64,000 nucleotides of DNA. It comes from JASTVH01 sp042862465 (lineage in GTDB: Bacteria > Pseudomonadota > Gammaproteobacteria > Pseudomonadales > Oleiphilaceae). Numbering within the stretch: position 1 is the stretch's first letter; every line of letters begins with the position of its first letter. The notes below the pieces were generated by a model. That model did not search any database and was not told the DNA's origin. It worked only from the letters and a program-made list of their open reading frames with translations. Position numbers and translations under genes: made by a program. Positions 16,616 through 25,417 of the stretch are shown here, piece after piece. The stretch is from NCBI GenBank assembly GCA_042862465.1, contig JASTVH010000001.1:434001-498000 (forward strand), read 5' to 3'.

Positions 16616-18559
16616 GTGCGCCCTGATAGCTTGTATTTCCGCATCACCCGATACGCGCTCATGCTCCTGCTGGTTGGGAGTTGTGGCGTGGCCGTGGCGG
16701 AGGAAGCGGACGGACCCCCGCGGCGTGTGCATGATCCCGCCTACGGAGCGGTCCTGTTCGAGTATTACCAGGGCAACGCCTTTGAGGCCTTGACCCGCCT
16801 CGACGTGGCGCAGCAGCGCGGGGGCATCGAAGGGCACGGCGATCATCCCAAGCTGGTCGAGGGCGGGCTGATGCTCGCCTACGGCATGCGCAAGGAGGCC
16901 CGAAAACTGTTTGAACAGGTGTTGCGCGAGCAGGTGTCGCCGCTGCACCGCAGCCAGGCCTGGTTCTACCTCGGCAAAGTCGCCTATCTGGAAGAGGATG
17001 ATGCCGCTGCCGCAGAGTCATTGGGCAAGGTGGAAACACCGACTCTGCAGGCCCAGGCGCCGGAACTCTATCAGGAGTGGCTTTACCTGCAGGGCCAGCT
17101 GGCCCTGCGTCATCAGCCGGAGAAAGTGCCGGAACTGATCGGAAAACTCCCTGCAGCTTCCCTCTGGCGGGCCTACCTGAGCTACAACCAGGGCCTGCAG
17201 TGGATCAAGCAGGGGAAGACCGAAGCGGCGGTGACGCAATGGAAGGACCTGGCCACGGCCCTTCGTCAGCCGGTGCGCGATGAGAACGAGCTGACGGACG
17301 CCCAGCGCGAAACCCTGGCACTGCGCGACCGGGTGCTGTTAAGTCTCGGCCAGGTGCAGTTGCAGCAGGGGCAACCCGGCAAGGCGCTGGACAGCCTGAA
17401 GCAGGTCGGTCTCAAGAGCGTCTTTTCCGACCGTGCCCTGTTCGATTTCGCCGTGGCAGCCGCCAATAACGGGGAGCACGGCCTGGCGTTGCAGGCGCTC
17501 AATACCCTTCAGGAACGCCCCCTTTTCACGCCCTGGCTGCAGCAGGTCCCGTTCGCCCGTGGCTATCTCTACGAACAGCTTGAGCGGTCGCAACGGGCGT
17601 TTGAAACCTACAAGGCCGCGGCTGCTCACTATGTGGCGCAGAAGGACGAGCTGGAACGCCGGCGCGAGCAGCTCGACGAACAGACTGTCATCCAGGCCCT
17701 GCAGGTGCAATCAGCGCGCAATCGTGGTCTCGACCTGGGCGATGCCCAGCTTCCGAACGACCCCTACGGCCGCCTGCGCGTGGAACCGGCCGACCTGAAC
17801 CTGGCTGCGCTGCTGGCCACCGAAGACTTCCAGTTGGCCCTGCGGGATCTTCACGAACTGTACAAACTCCAGCGCTCCATGCACCGCTGGGAGCGGCAAC
17901 TGGACTCCTTCCGCGTCATGCTGGCGACCCGGGAGCAGCAGCGAACGGCCCGCATCAAGGCGACCCGGGAAGCCCTGAAGGAACAGAATGCCGCGCACTG
18001 GGCCGAGGAACTGGCCCACTATCGCCAGACCATCAACGAGGCACTGGCCCGGGAAGACGCGGCCTTCTTCATGAGCGATAAGCAGAAGGCCTACCAGGCC
18101 CGTATTCAGTCGGCCCAGGACATTCTCGCGGACTTGCCGGGCGATGCCTCCACCGCCGAGCAGCGCAGGAAGTTGCAGCGTATCAAGGCCTATTTCGACT
18201 GGTGGCTGGCGGACGAGTATGGCGTCAATCGCTGGGCCGCCCAGAAGCAGCTCAACCAGCTGGAGGCGGCCATGAACGAATTTGGCGAGCGCCATGAGGT
18301 GCTGAAAGCGGAAATGGCCTCCAACGACGAAAACGAAGCCCTGGCGCAGCGGGTGAACCGCAATCAGGCACGCCTCGAAGCGGTGCGCTCAGAACTGGAT
18401 CAGGCGCTGTCCCAGGCCCGGGATAAACTGGTGGGCCTGGTGAAGGATGAATTGCGGCGCCAGCAACAGGCGGTTGAGCGCTTCCTGCTGGCCTCCCGGC
18501 GAGCGCAGGCGCGTCTGGCCGACAGCCTCTTCCGGACCGGGCAGGGAGAGCAACCCTGA
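16616..18559 (+). CDS. Exported TPR-repeat protein
   Basis: A 647-residue protein. I chose GTG 16616 because GGGAG precedes it and the signal peptide (YALMLLLVGSCGVAVAEE) then sits at a normal distance. Residues ~40-360 are TPR-like helical hairpins (EARKLFEQVLREQV, AWFYLGKVAYLEEDDAAAAE), and ~430-640 are long charged helices likely to form a coiled coil (LKEQNAAHWAEELAHYRQT). It overlaps the following gene by one base (TGATG). In the Agl-Glt machine, TPR/coiled-coil periplasmic proteins of this kind are scaffold components; direct homology is inferred. Confidence 0.8.
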   Translation: MRPDSLYFRITRYALMLLLVGSCGVAVAEEADGPPRRVHDPAYGAVLFEYYQGNAFEALTRLDVAQQRGGIEGHGDHPKLVEGGLMLAYGMRKEARKLFEQVLREQVSPLHRSQAWFYLGKVAYLEEDDAAAAESLGKVETPTLQAQAPELYQEWLYLQGQLALRHQPEKVPELIGKLPAASLWRAYLSYNQGLQWIKQGKTEAAVTQWKDLATALRQPVRDENELTDAQRETLALRDRVLLSLGQVQLQQGQPGKALDSLKQVGLKSVFSDRALFDFAVAAANNGEHGLALQALNTLQERPLFTPWLQQVPFARGYLYEQLERSQRAFETYKAAAAHYVAQKDELERRREQLDEQTVIQALQVQSARNRGLDLGDAQLPNDPYGRLRVEPADLNLAALLATEDFQLALRDLHELYKLQRSMHRWERQLDSFRVMLATREQQRTARIKATREALKEQNAAHWAEELAHYRQTINEALAREDAAFFMSDKQKAYQARIQSAQDILADLPGDASTAEQRRKLQRIKAYFDWWLADEYGVNRWAAQKQLNQLEAAMNEFGERHEVLKAEMASNDENEALAQRVNRNQARLEAVRSELDQALSQARDKLVGLVKDELRRQQQAVERFLLASRRAQARLADSLFRTGQGEQP

Positions 18560-21396
18560 TGGCCTCCCTACGCTACCGCCTGGCCACCCTCGGGCTGGCG
18601 ATCGCCGTGCTGAGTGGGTGCCAGAGTCTCGGCATGGCGCCCATGTGGGGGCCATCGGAACCCGTGGATCAGCGCGAGACCCTGGCCAACCTGCAGCCGG
18701 CTACCCTCGAAGCGAGCGAGACCCCGTCCGGGCCCGTCCCGCTGCAGGAGGTGATCGACAGCTACAGCGAACTGGTCCCGCTGCTGCAAGATCCGGAGAC
18801 CCAGATCCGCGTGCAGCACCGTCTGGCGGATCTCAAGTTCATGCAGGGTGAAAACCGCATGGTGGAGCAGGCGGTGGATGACCTGGACGTGGCGATCCAG
18901 GCCTACCGTGCGCTGCTCGAAAAGTACCCGGACCGACCCGATAACGACCGCGTCTACTATCAGCTGGCCAAGGCCTATGACCTGAAGGGTGCGACCGAGC
19001 AACACCTGGCCACCCTCAACACCCTGGTTGAGCGTTATCCGAATTCGCCGTACTGGGTTGAGGCGCAGTTCCGGCGTGGCGAGATACTCTTTACCCTTTC
19101 CCGCTATGCCGATGCCCAGGCGGCGTTCGAAGCGGTCATCGAGCGCGCCCGCCCCGGCACCCGGGATGAGGCGTTTGTGGTCAATGCCCACTACATGACC
19201 GGCTGGTGCCAGTTCAAGCGTGGCCGCTATCAGCCGGCGCTGCTCAGTTACACCCAGGTGCTCGACCGTGTCATGCCGCAGGGGCAGGGCGTTGACGATG
19301 TGGAAGCCCGACATCGGACCCTGGTCGAGGACCTGTTCCGGGTCATAGGCCTGTCCCTCTCCTATCTTGGCGGCGCCGATGCGCTGGAAGCCCTGTTCGC
19401 TGAGACCGGCCCCAAGCCCTACGAAGTGGTAGTCTACGACCGCTACGGCAAGCTGCTGCTGGAGAAGGAACAGTACAGTGATGCCATCGACGTCTATGAA
19501 CGCTTCATCGCCCTGCATCCCCAAAGCCCCTGGGCGCCGCGCTACCACATGCGCACCATCGACACCCTGCGCCGGGCGGGCTTCCTGCAGGAGATTCCCG
19601 CGCGCAAGGCTGCCTTTATCCGCCAGTACGGCATCGCTAGCGCCTACTGGCCGGTGGCGGATGACGCCACGCGGGACTATATCCGCATCCAGCTGGAAAC
19701 CCTGCTGCCGGAGATGGCCGACCGCCACTACGTGAAAGCCCAGCGGGCCAGGGGCGAGCAGCGGCGTGACCATTATCGCCAGGCCGCCAGCTACTATGCT
19801 GAGTTCGCGCAGACCTTCCCGGACCACCCAAAAACAACGGACATGCTGTTCCTGCTGGGTGAGACCCGTAACGCGCTGGCGGACTGGAAAGGCGCGATCG
19901 AAGCCTTTGAAAGGGTCGCCTACGATTTCGGCGCACATGAGAAGGCGGCCGAAGCAGCCTATGCCTCGATCCTCGCCTACCGTCAGTACGCCCAATCCTG
20001 GTCTCAACTGCCGGTGGAACAGGCGGCGCGGCTCCGGGCGCAACAGCAGCAGAGCCGCCTGCGCTTCGTGAAAACCTTCCCGCAGGACCCCAGAGCGCTG
20101 GATGTGTTGTACGTGGCGACCCAATACGCCTATGAACGCAAGGATTACGCGGCGGTCGTGGCCCAGGCCCAGCAGATGATCGACTGGCAGCCCGCGCCAC
20201 CACGCGACCTGCTGCTCGAAGCGCGCCTGCTCAAGGCTCACAGCCTCTATGCCCAGGCCGACTACCTGCGGGCGGAGCAAGCCTACAAACAGGCGCTGGC
20301 CATACTGCCCCCGAAGGACAAGCGCTACGACGGCCTGGTGGAAAACCTGGCGGCCTGTGTCTATAAGCAAGCCGAAGCCTATTTGGCTGCCGGGCAGAAG
20401 CGCCAGGCGGTGGACGAATTCCTGCGGGTAGGGCAGGCCGCCCCCACCTCCAAACTCCAGGCCAACGCCGAGTACGATGCCGCCAACCTGCTGATCGATC
20501 TCAAAGACTGGGATCGGGCGATTGCCGTGCTCCGTGCTTTCCGACGCGACTACCCCGGCCACCCCATGATCGACACCCTGCCACCGAAACTGGCGCTGGC
20601 CTACCGTGAAACCGAACAGTGGGAAGCCGCCGCGGATGAATTGCGGCGCATGGTCGAGCTGGCGGACACCGAAGAGGAAAAGCGCCAGAACCTGCTGATC
20701 GCCGCCGACCTCTACGACCGCGCCGAGAACTACGAAAAGGCCCGGGTGGCTTACCGCAAGTACGCCAACACCTATCCCGAGCCCCGGGACCAATACATGG
20801 AAACGGCCAACCGGCTGGCGGAAATCTATAAGCTTCAGGACAAGCCCCTGAAACGCCGTTTCTGGCTGGCGAAACAGATGAAAACCGTGGACCAGCATCC
20901 GGATGAGGCGGACGACCGCATGCGTTATCTGGCCGCTTCGGCCTCGGCGGTGCTGGCGCGGGATGCCCTGCAGCGGTATCGGTCCATTGAACTGACCCTG
21001 CCGCTGACCCGAACCATGAAGGCCAAGACGGCTGCGCTACAGAAGGCCATCGAAGCCTATAAGAAAACGGCGAGCTACGGCATTTCCAGCTTTTCCACGG
21101 AAGCCGGTTACCAGATGGCCGATCTTTACGCCCAGCTGGCTCGAGACCTGATGGACTCCGAACGGCCCGAGGGGCTCAGCGAACTGGAATTGTCCCAATA
21201 CGAGCTGCTGCTGGAGGAACAGTCCTATCCGTTCGAGGATAACGCCATCGACATTCATGAGCAGAACGCCAGCCGAGCCTGGAACGGAATCTACGATGAG
21301 TGGGTGAAACGCAGCTATGACGCGCTCAAGCGGCTGTTGCCGGCGCGCTACAACAAGCCCGAGATTGCACGGGAGGTGGTGGATGAGCTGGATTGA
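18559..21396 (+). CDS. Large TPR lipoprotein
   Basis: A 945-residue lipoprotein with lipobox LSGC at residues 18-21. Nearly the whole length is tetratricopeptide repeats, for example YYQLAKAYDLKGATEQHLAT, EAQFRRGEILFTLSRYADAQ and DMLFLLGETRNALADWKGAI. It resembles the large TPR proteins annotated as gliding-motility (GltE/AgmT-type) or BamD/YbgF-like scaffolds. It starts one base inside the previous stop and overlaps the next gene by 14 bases, so the TPR trio is translationally coupled. Probably an outer-membrane-anchored periplasmic scaffold. Confidence 0.85.
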   Translation: MASLRYRLATLGLAIAVLSGCQSLGMAPMWGPSEPVDQRETLANLQPATLEASETPSGPVPLQEVIDSYSELVPLLQDPETQIRVQHRLADLKFMQGENRMVEQAVDDLDVAIQAYRALLEKYPDRPDNDRVYYQLAKAYDLKGATEQHLATLNTLVERYPNSPYWVEAQFRRGEILFTLSRYADAQAAFEAVIERARPGTRDEAFVVNAHYMTGWCQFKRGRYQPALLSYTQVLDRVMPQGQGVDDVEARHRTLVEDLFRVIGLSLSYLGGADALEALFAETGPKPYEVVVYDRYGKLLLEKEQYSDAIDVYERFIALHPQSPWAPRYHMRTIDTLRRAGFLQEIPARKAAFIRQYGIASAYWPVADDATRDYIRIQLETLLPEMADRHYVKAQRARGEQRRDHYRQAASYYAEFAQTFPDHPKTTDMLFLLGETRNALADWKGAIEAFERVAYDFGAHEKAAEAAYASILAYRQYAQSWSQLPVEQAARLRAQQQQSRLRFVKTFPQDPRALDVLYVATQYAYERKDYAAVVAQAQQMIDWQPAPPRDLLLEARLLKAHSLYAQADYLRAEQAYKQALAILPPKDKRYDGLVENLAACVYKQAEAYLAAGQKRQAVDEFLRVGQAAPTSKLQANAEYDAANLLIDLKDWDRAIAVLRAFRRDYPGHPMIDTLPPKLALAYRETEQWEAAADELRRMVELADTEEEKRQNLLIAADLYDRAENYEKARVAYRKYANTYPEPRDQYMETANRLAEIYKLQDKPLKRRFWLAKQMKTVDQHPDEADDRMRYLAASASAVLARDALQRYRSIELTLPLTRTMKAKTAALQKAIEAYKKTASYGISSFSTEAGYQMADLYAQLARDLMDSERPEGLSELELSQYELLLEEQSYPFEDNAIDIHEQNASRAWNGIYDEWVKRSYDALKRLLPARYNKPEIAREVVDELD

Positions 21397-22000
21397 TCGA
21401 TGTTTCAGAGCCGTAGTGGTGGGGATACTGGCAGCGTTGCTGCTGGTCGCAGGCTGTGCCACCACAACGCCCCAACCGGAACCGACTTCCCCGGAGGCCG
21501 CGGCCGCCCCAAAACAGGCGGCGGAAGCCGAAAAGCGGGCCCGCCTGGAAACCCAATTTGAGAAGGCGGTTGCCCTGCAGCGCGAAGGGCAATTCGAACA
21601 GGCCGCCATGCTGTACCGGCAGATTCATGAGGAAGCCCCGGACCTGGCAGCCCCGCTGGCCAATCTGGGCATCATCGCCTTCAAAAAGGGCGACGAAGCG
21701 CAAGCCCGGGAGCTGTTCCAGCAGGTGATCGAACGCGACCCCCACCATCCAGCCGCCCTCAATCACCTCGGCATGATGGCGCGCCGTGATGGCGATTTTG
21801 AACAGGCCGAGACGTACTACCGCCAGGCGCTGGAAACCCATCCGGATTACGCTCCGGCGATCCGTAACCTCGCCATCCTGCTCGACCTGTTCCAGGGCCG
21901 CTTTGACGAAGCCCTGCCGCTCTATGAGAAATACCAGTCCCTGCAGGACGAGCCCGACCCGAAGGTGAAGGAATGGATATTCGATCTCAAACACCGCTAG
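21383..22000 (+). CDS. TPR lipoprotein
   Basis: A 205-residue lipoprotein starting at ATG 21383, with GGGAGG upstream. A hydrophobic signal (VVVGILAALLLVAGC) ends in the lipobox. A Pro/Ala linker leads into three to four TPRs (LQREGQFEQAAMLYRQIHEE, NLGIIAFKKGDEAQARELFQ, HLGMMARRDGDFEQAETYYR). Compact TPR lipoproteins such as PilF and GltE help assemble envelope machines. It overlaps its neighbours on both sides. Confidence 0.85.
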   Translation: MSWIDRCFRAVVVGILAALLLVAGCATTTPQPEPTSPEAAAAPKQAAEAEKRARLETQFEKAVALQREGQFEQAAMLYRQIHEEAPDLAAPLANLGIIAFKKGDEAQARELFQQVIERDPHHPAALNHLGMMARRDGDFEQAETYYRQALETHPDYAPAIRNLAILLDLFQGRFDEALPLYEKYQSLQDEPDPKVKEWIFDLKHR

Positions 22001-22320
22001 CGTGCCTGAAAACGGCTGTTGTGGCGGCGCTCCTGCTGCTTGGCAGCCTGGCCCACAGCGACGATGACGTGCTGGTGATCGAGGGTACCCAGATCCGCGG
22101 GGATCAGGAATTGCCCACGGTCATGTACATCGTGCCCTGGCAGCCGCCGGTGGCCGAGGAACTGGCTCCGGTGCAGGGCGGCCTGGCGGCCCCGCAGGTG
22201 CTGGAGCCGCTTGAGCGTTATAATTTCCAGCGGTTGGTGGCTTATCACAGGAAATTTCGTGAGGCGAGGCTGGAGGCGCATCAGAAGGATAGGGAAGCCC
22301 CAGAAGAAGGCAGCAAATAA
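21973..22320 (+). CDS. Small exported hypothetical protein
   Basis: A 115-residue protein from ATG 21973, overlapping the TPR lipoprotein by 28 bases. A signal peptide (TAVVAALLLLGSLAHSDD) is followed by a conserved-looking segment VLVIEGTQIRGDQELPTVMY with a Pro-rich continuation (IVPWQPP) and a basic C-terminal helix. It has no domain I can name. Last gene of the first rightward block; the TolQR-like block follows after 318 bases. Confidence 0.7.
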   Translation: MDIRSQTPLACLKTAVVAALLLLGSLAHSDDDVLVIEGTQIRGDQELPTVMYIVPWQPPVAEELAPVQGGLAAPQVLEPLERYNFQRLVAYHRKFREARLEAHQKDREAPEEGSK

Positions 22321-22349
22321 TCGGTCCTAACAGAGTGATGACGTAACAT

Positions 22350-22373
22350 CCCCTCTCCCCAACAGGGGGGGGG
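22350..22373. repeat. REP-like CCCCTCTCCCC hairpin, degenerate copy
   Basis: CCCCTCTCCCC (22350-22360), loop AACA, then a run of nine G (22365-22373). Same family as 25365-25389 and 33246-33271, with the second arm collapsed to a G run. Confidence 0.6.
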
Positions 22374-22387
22374 CAGTCGGCGGGTCT

Positions 22388-22413
22388 GTTGGGCTTCGCA
22401 GGCTCAGCCCAAC
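22388..22413. repeat. REP-like hairpin GTTGGGCT/AGCCCAAC
   Basis: An 8-bp perfect inverted repeat around a 10-base loop. From memory, this type of palindrome is a common dispersed intergenic repeat in gammaproteobacteria. Confidence 0.6.
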
Positions 22414-22638
22414 CTACTCAGGCATAACTGTTCGAGTGGGCGGACAGCGACAACCGAAAAGACTGTTCGGTTCCTGAACAATCCTGCCCGAGTTCACATA
22501 AATGATGTGAGTAACTTGGGATTGCAACATTTAGCAACAATAGATTGCGCAATCTCACCCCTATAAGATCCGATTCTTTCTAGACTTTCGTCAATCCGAC
22601 CCGGACGGGCCAAATTTGCAACTGGGAGTGACCCAAAA

Positions 22639-23349
22639 ATGATTGATACGGCTATTCGGTTTTTCCAGGAAGGCGGGGTCTTCATGTATCCGATCGCCGT
22701 CGTCCTTTTGGTGGGCGTCATCGTTGCCATCGAGCGCTTCGTGTATCTGACTGCCCAGAAGCGGACCAACCGCAGGGATTTTGACCGCATTCATTTTCTG
22801 CTCGGCAAGAAGGATCTCAAGGCGGCGCTGAAGTACGCCAACGAGTCTGGCAGCGCCATGGCCGCCATGATCGGCTCCGGGTTGCAGCGGCTGGCCCGCC
22901 GTCAGTCCCGCGAGGACATCGAGTACGCGATGGAAGAAGGGCTGATGGAGATCATGCCGCGTCTGGAGAAGCGCACGCCCTATCTGGCAACGCTGGCCAA
23001 CGTATCCACCCTGCTGGGGCTGCTCGGCACCATCATCGGCCTGATCGCCGCTTTCACTGCGGTGGCTTCCGCCGACCCCGCCGAAAAGGCGAGCCTGCTG
23101 TCACAGAGTATCTCCGTGGCCATGAATACCACGGCCTTTGGCCTCATGGCCGCTATCCCACTGCTGCTGATCCATTCGCTGTTACAGACGAAGACCAACG
23201 AAATCGTCGACAGCTTCGAGATGGCCGGCGTCAAGGTGCTCAACCAGATCAGCGACCGCGAGTCCGGTGCCCCGGCCGCGCAGTCCCAGCCGTCCCGCTC
23301 ATCGGGTTCGGCAGGCCCCGCTCCCGCAGCGGCCGGTTCCCCGGCCTGA
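22639..23349 (+). CDS. MotA/TolQ/ExbB-type proton channel protein
   Basis: A 236-residue inner-membrane protein with three membrane segments: one near the N-terminus (FMYPIAVVLLVGVIVAIERF) and two in the conserved TolQ/ExbB core (YLATLANVSTLLGLLGTIIG; NTTAFGLMAAIPLLLIHSLL). The cytoplasmic loop lies between TM1 and TM2 and the tail is Ala/Ser/Pro-rich. With two ExbD-like proteins directly downstream it should form a proton-driven motor, as AglR with AglQ/AglS does in Myxococcus gliding. It could otherwise be a Tol or TonB energiser, but no tolA, tolB or exb context is present. Confidence 0.92.
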   Translation: MIDTAIRFFQEGGVFMYPIAVVLLVGVIVAIERFVYLTAQKRTNRRDFDRIHFLLGKKDLKAALKYANESGSAMAAMIGSGLQRLARRQSREDIEYAMEEGLMEIMPRLEKRTPYLATLANVSTLLGLLGTIIGLIAAFTAVASADPAEKASLLSQSISVAMNTTAFGLMAAIPLLLIHSLLQTKTNEIVDSFEMAGVKVLNQISDRESGAPAAQSQPSRSSGSAGPAPAAAGSPA

Positions 23350-23375
23350 TCCCTGGCGACTGAAGGAGTCTTGCC

Positions 23376-23870
23376 ATGAGGCGTCGACATCGCCGACTGC
23401 AGAGTGAAGCGGAGCTGGACATCACCGCGTTCATGAACCTGATGATCGTACTGGTGCCGGTGCTGCTGCTGAGTATGGTCTTTGCCCACACCACCGTGTT
23501 GCAGCTCAACTTTCCGGAGCTGGATGGCTCGGCCGCGGATCAGGCGGAGCAGTTGCAGCTGCAGGTCATCATCCTCGACGACAAGCTGGTGGTGGCCGAC
23601 AGCCAGGGTGGGGTGATCAAGCAGATCCCCGACCAGGAGAAGCAGCACGACTACAAACTGCTCGCCCAGGTCATGAAGGACGTCAAGGCCCGCCTGCCGG
23701 ACAAGAAGGATGTAACCATCATGGCGAAGCAGGACACCTCCTATCAGACGCTGATCACGGTCATGGATACCGTGCGTTCCTATGAGGCCGTCGTGGCCGG
23801 CAGCGTGGTGGATGCGGAGCTGTTTCCGGAAATCTCCATTGCCGATGCGCCGAAAATAGCCAGCAGCTAA
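23376..23870 (+). CDS. ExbD/TolR-like protein with Asn at the proton-site Asp
   Basis: A 164-residue protein with one membrane segment near the N-terminus and a periplasmic domain. Aligning its ELDITAFMNLMIVLVPVLLL with the ExbD consensus (INVTPFIDVMLVLL) puts Asn21 where ExbD/TolR/MotB proteins have the essential membrane Asp. The next gene keeps the Asp. This subunit may thus be a structural partner that does not conduct protons. It is 26 bases after the TolQ-like gene and 12 before the second ExbD-like gene. Confidence 0.88.
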   Translation: MRRRHRRLQSEAELDITAFMNLMIVLVPVLLLSMVFAHTTVLQLNFPELDGSAADQAEQLQLQVIILDDKLVVADSQGGVIKQIPDQEKQHDYKLLAQVMKDVKARLPDKKDVTIMAKQDTSYQTLITVMDTVRSYEAVVAGSVVDAELFPEISIADAPKIASS

Positions 23871-23882
23871 CAGGACAGCGCC

Positions 23883-24386
23883 ATGAAAGAATCAGCCAAG
23901 GCAAAGCGCCTCAAGCGCCATCACCGTCGCGGCAAGCACCAGGGCAAACTGAATCTGGTCTCCCTGATGGATATCTTTACCATTCTGGTGTTTTTCCTGA
24001 TGGTGAATTCGTCCTCGGATGTGCAGGTGCTCAACCAGGACAACGCCATCAAACTCCCGGAATCGAGTGCCGATACACCGCCTGCGGATGTGCTGGCCCT
24101 GGCGGTCACTGACCGCTATATCCTGGTCAACGGCCAGCCGGTCGTCCAGCGGGATGAGTTCAGTGCCTACGACGGTGATGTGGAGCCGGTTCTGAAGAAA
24201 GAGCTGGATTATCAGGCTCGCCGCTCCAGCGTGCCGCCCACCGAGATGGGGCGCCCGATCACCATCCTGGCGGACCAGGCGGTCCCCTACGGGCTGCTGA
24301 AAAAAATCATGTCCACCTGTGTGGATGCAGGGTACGCCAGCATCAATCTGGCGGTGAATCAAGCGGCTAAAGGGAAAGCGTCATGA
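23883..24386 (+). CDS. ExbD/TolR-like protein with intact Asp
   Basis: A 167-residue inner-membrane protein. A basic N-terminus leads into LNLVSLMDIFTILVFFLMVN, where Asp30 matches the proton-carrying Asp of ExbD. A periplasmic ExbD domain follows (RPITILADQAVPYGLLKKIM). It overlaps the AgmX-like gene by four bases (ATGA). It should be the active stator partner of the TolQ-like channel. Confidence 0.92.
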   Translation: MKESAKAKRLKRHHRRGKHQGKLNLVSLMDIFTILVFFLMVNSSSDVQVLNQDNAIKLPESSADTPPADVLALAVTDRYILVNGQPVVQRDEFSAYDGDVEPVLKKELDYQARRSSVPPTEMGRPITILADQAVPYGLLKKIMSTCVDAGYASINLAVNQAAKGKAS

Positions 24387-25348
24387 TGTCAGCGAGACGT
24401 CAGGGCCTGCCCTGGAATCAGGAAGAGGCGGACCGTCGACGCCTGCGGCTGATCGCGGCGGTGGTCTCGCCGCTGTTCCTGTTTGTGGCCGTCTACGTGA
24501 GCTGGGTGGACCTGCCGGAGCAGACCCGGGAAGAGAAGGAAACCCTGCCACCGCAACTGGCGCGCATCATCCTGGAGAAGAAAGAGCCGCCCAAGCCGGT
24601 GATCAAGCCGAAGAAGAAGGAACCGGAGCCCAAGCCGGAACCGAAACCGGAAGTGGCGAAGAAACCGGAGCCCAAGCCGGAACCCAAGCCAAAGATCGTC
24701 AACAAGCCGAAACCCGAGCCCAAGCCCGAAGAAGTGGCCAAGGCCCGGGAAAAGGCCAGTAAATCCGGCGTCCTGGCGATGAGTAATGAACTGTCCAAGT
24801 TGAGCGCCCTGGCTGACACGGTACAGCTGGATACGCCCAAGACCGTGACCGCCAAGCCGATCGCGCGCAAGACCACGGATACTTTGGCCGCCAAGGCCTC
24901 CACTAAAACCCGCAGCGCCGGTGTCGACGAGACGCAGTTGAGTACCGAAACCAGGCAGGTGGCCCTGGCCGAGCGCCAGCGCACTCAGGTGGAAGCGCCG
25001 CAGGAGACCGTGGCCGCGGTGGAGGCGGAAGAGCGTGCCGCAGAGAAAGCGAGGTCCCAGCGTACGAAGGAAGAAATCCGCCGCACCATGGATGCCAACA
25101 AGGCGGCCATCTACAGCATCTACAACCGGGCCCTGCGGCGGAAGCCGTCCCTGCGCGGCCGCATTACGCCGGAATTGGTGATCGAAGAGAGTGGAGCGGT
25201 GTCCAGCTGCGAAGTAGTGGACTCCACCCTCAACGAGCCGAAGCTGGAGAGCAAGATCTGCCGCCGTTTGCAGTTGGTGAATTTTGGTCCGGAGCCAGGG
25301 GTGGATAAGACGAAGATTCGGTATCCGATCGAGTTGTTGCCGAGTTGA
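24383..25348 (+). CDS. AgmX/TonB-like energy-transducing protein
   Basis: A 321-residue protein with a single N-terminal membrane segment (LIAAVVSPLFLFVAVYVSWV), then a long Pro/Lys/Glu region (~residues 55-115) of repeated KPEPKPEPK type, typical of TonB-like spacers. A helical Glu/Lys stretch precedes the C-terminal AgmX/PglI domain (DANKAAIYSIYNRALRRKPS, GRITPELVIEESGAVSSCEV). AgmX-type proteins couple an AglRQS motor to the outer envelope in gliding bacteria. Last gene of the rightward locus; a REP-like hairpin follows. Confidence 0.88.
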   Translation: MMSARRQGLPWNQEEADRRRLRLIAAVVSPLFLFVAVYVSWVDLPEQTREEKETLPPQLARIILEKKEPPKPVIKPKKKEPEPKPEPKPEVAKKPEPKPEPKPKIVNKPKPEPKPEEVAKAREKASKSGVLAMSNELSKLSALADTVQLDTPKTVTAKPIARKTTDTLAAKASTKTRSAGVDETQLSTETRQVALAERQRTQVEAPQETVAAVEAEERAAEKARSQRTKEEIRRTMDANKAAIYSIYNRALRRKPSLRGRITPELVIEESGAVSSCEVVDSTLNEPKLESKICRRLQLVNFGPEPGVDKTKIRYPIELLPS

Positions 25349-25364
25349 TCCCGGCACTATTAAT

Positions 25365-25389
25365 CCCCTCTCCCCGATGGGGCGAGGGG
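25365..25389. repeat. REP-like CCCCTCTCCCC hairpin
   Basis: CCCCTCTCCCC, loop GAT, GGGGCGAGGGG with one mismatch. It lies in the convergent gap after the AgmX-like gene and could also end transcription. Same family as 22350 and 33246. Confidence 0.7.
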
Positions 25390-25417
25390 AGCATGCCGCG
25401 AACCTCTGTAATGATCT

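Larger units (their letters stand above)
22321..22638. other. Intergenic region with palindromic repeats before the TolQ-like gene
   Basis: No gene seen. It contains the two hairpin repeats listed separately and then an AT-richer stretch (22485-22600) that probably holds a promoter for the TolQR-like block. Confidence 0.4.

Noticed and set aside
18568..20898. 776-codon leftward frame opposite the TPR lipoprotein
   Set aside because: Shadow of repeated TPR coding sequence; no recognisable features.
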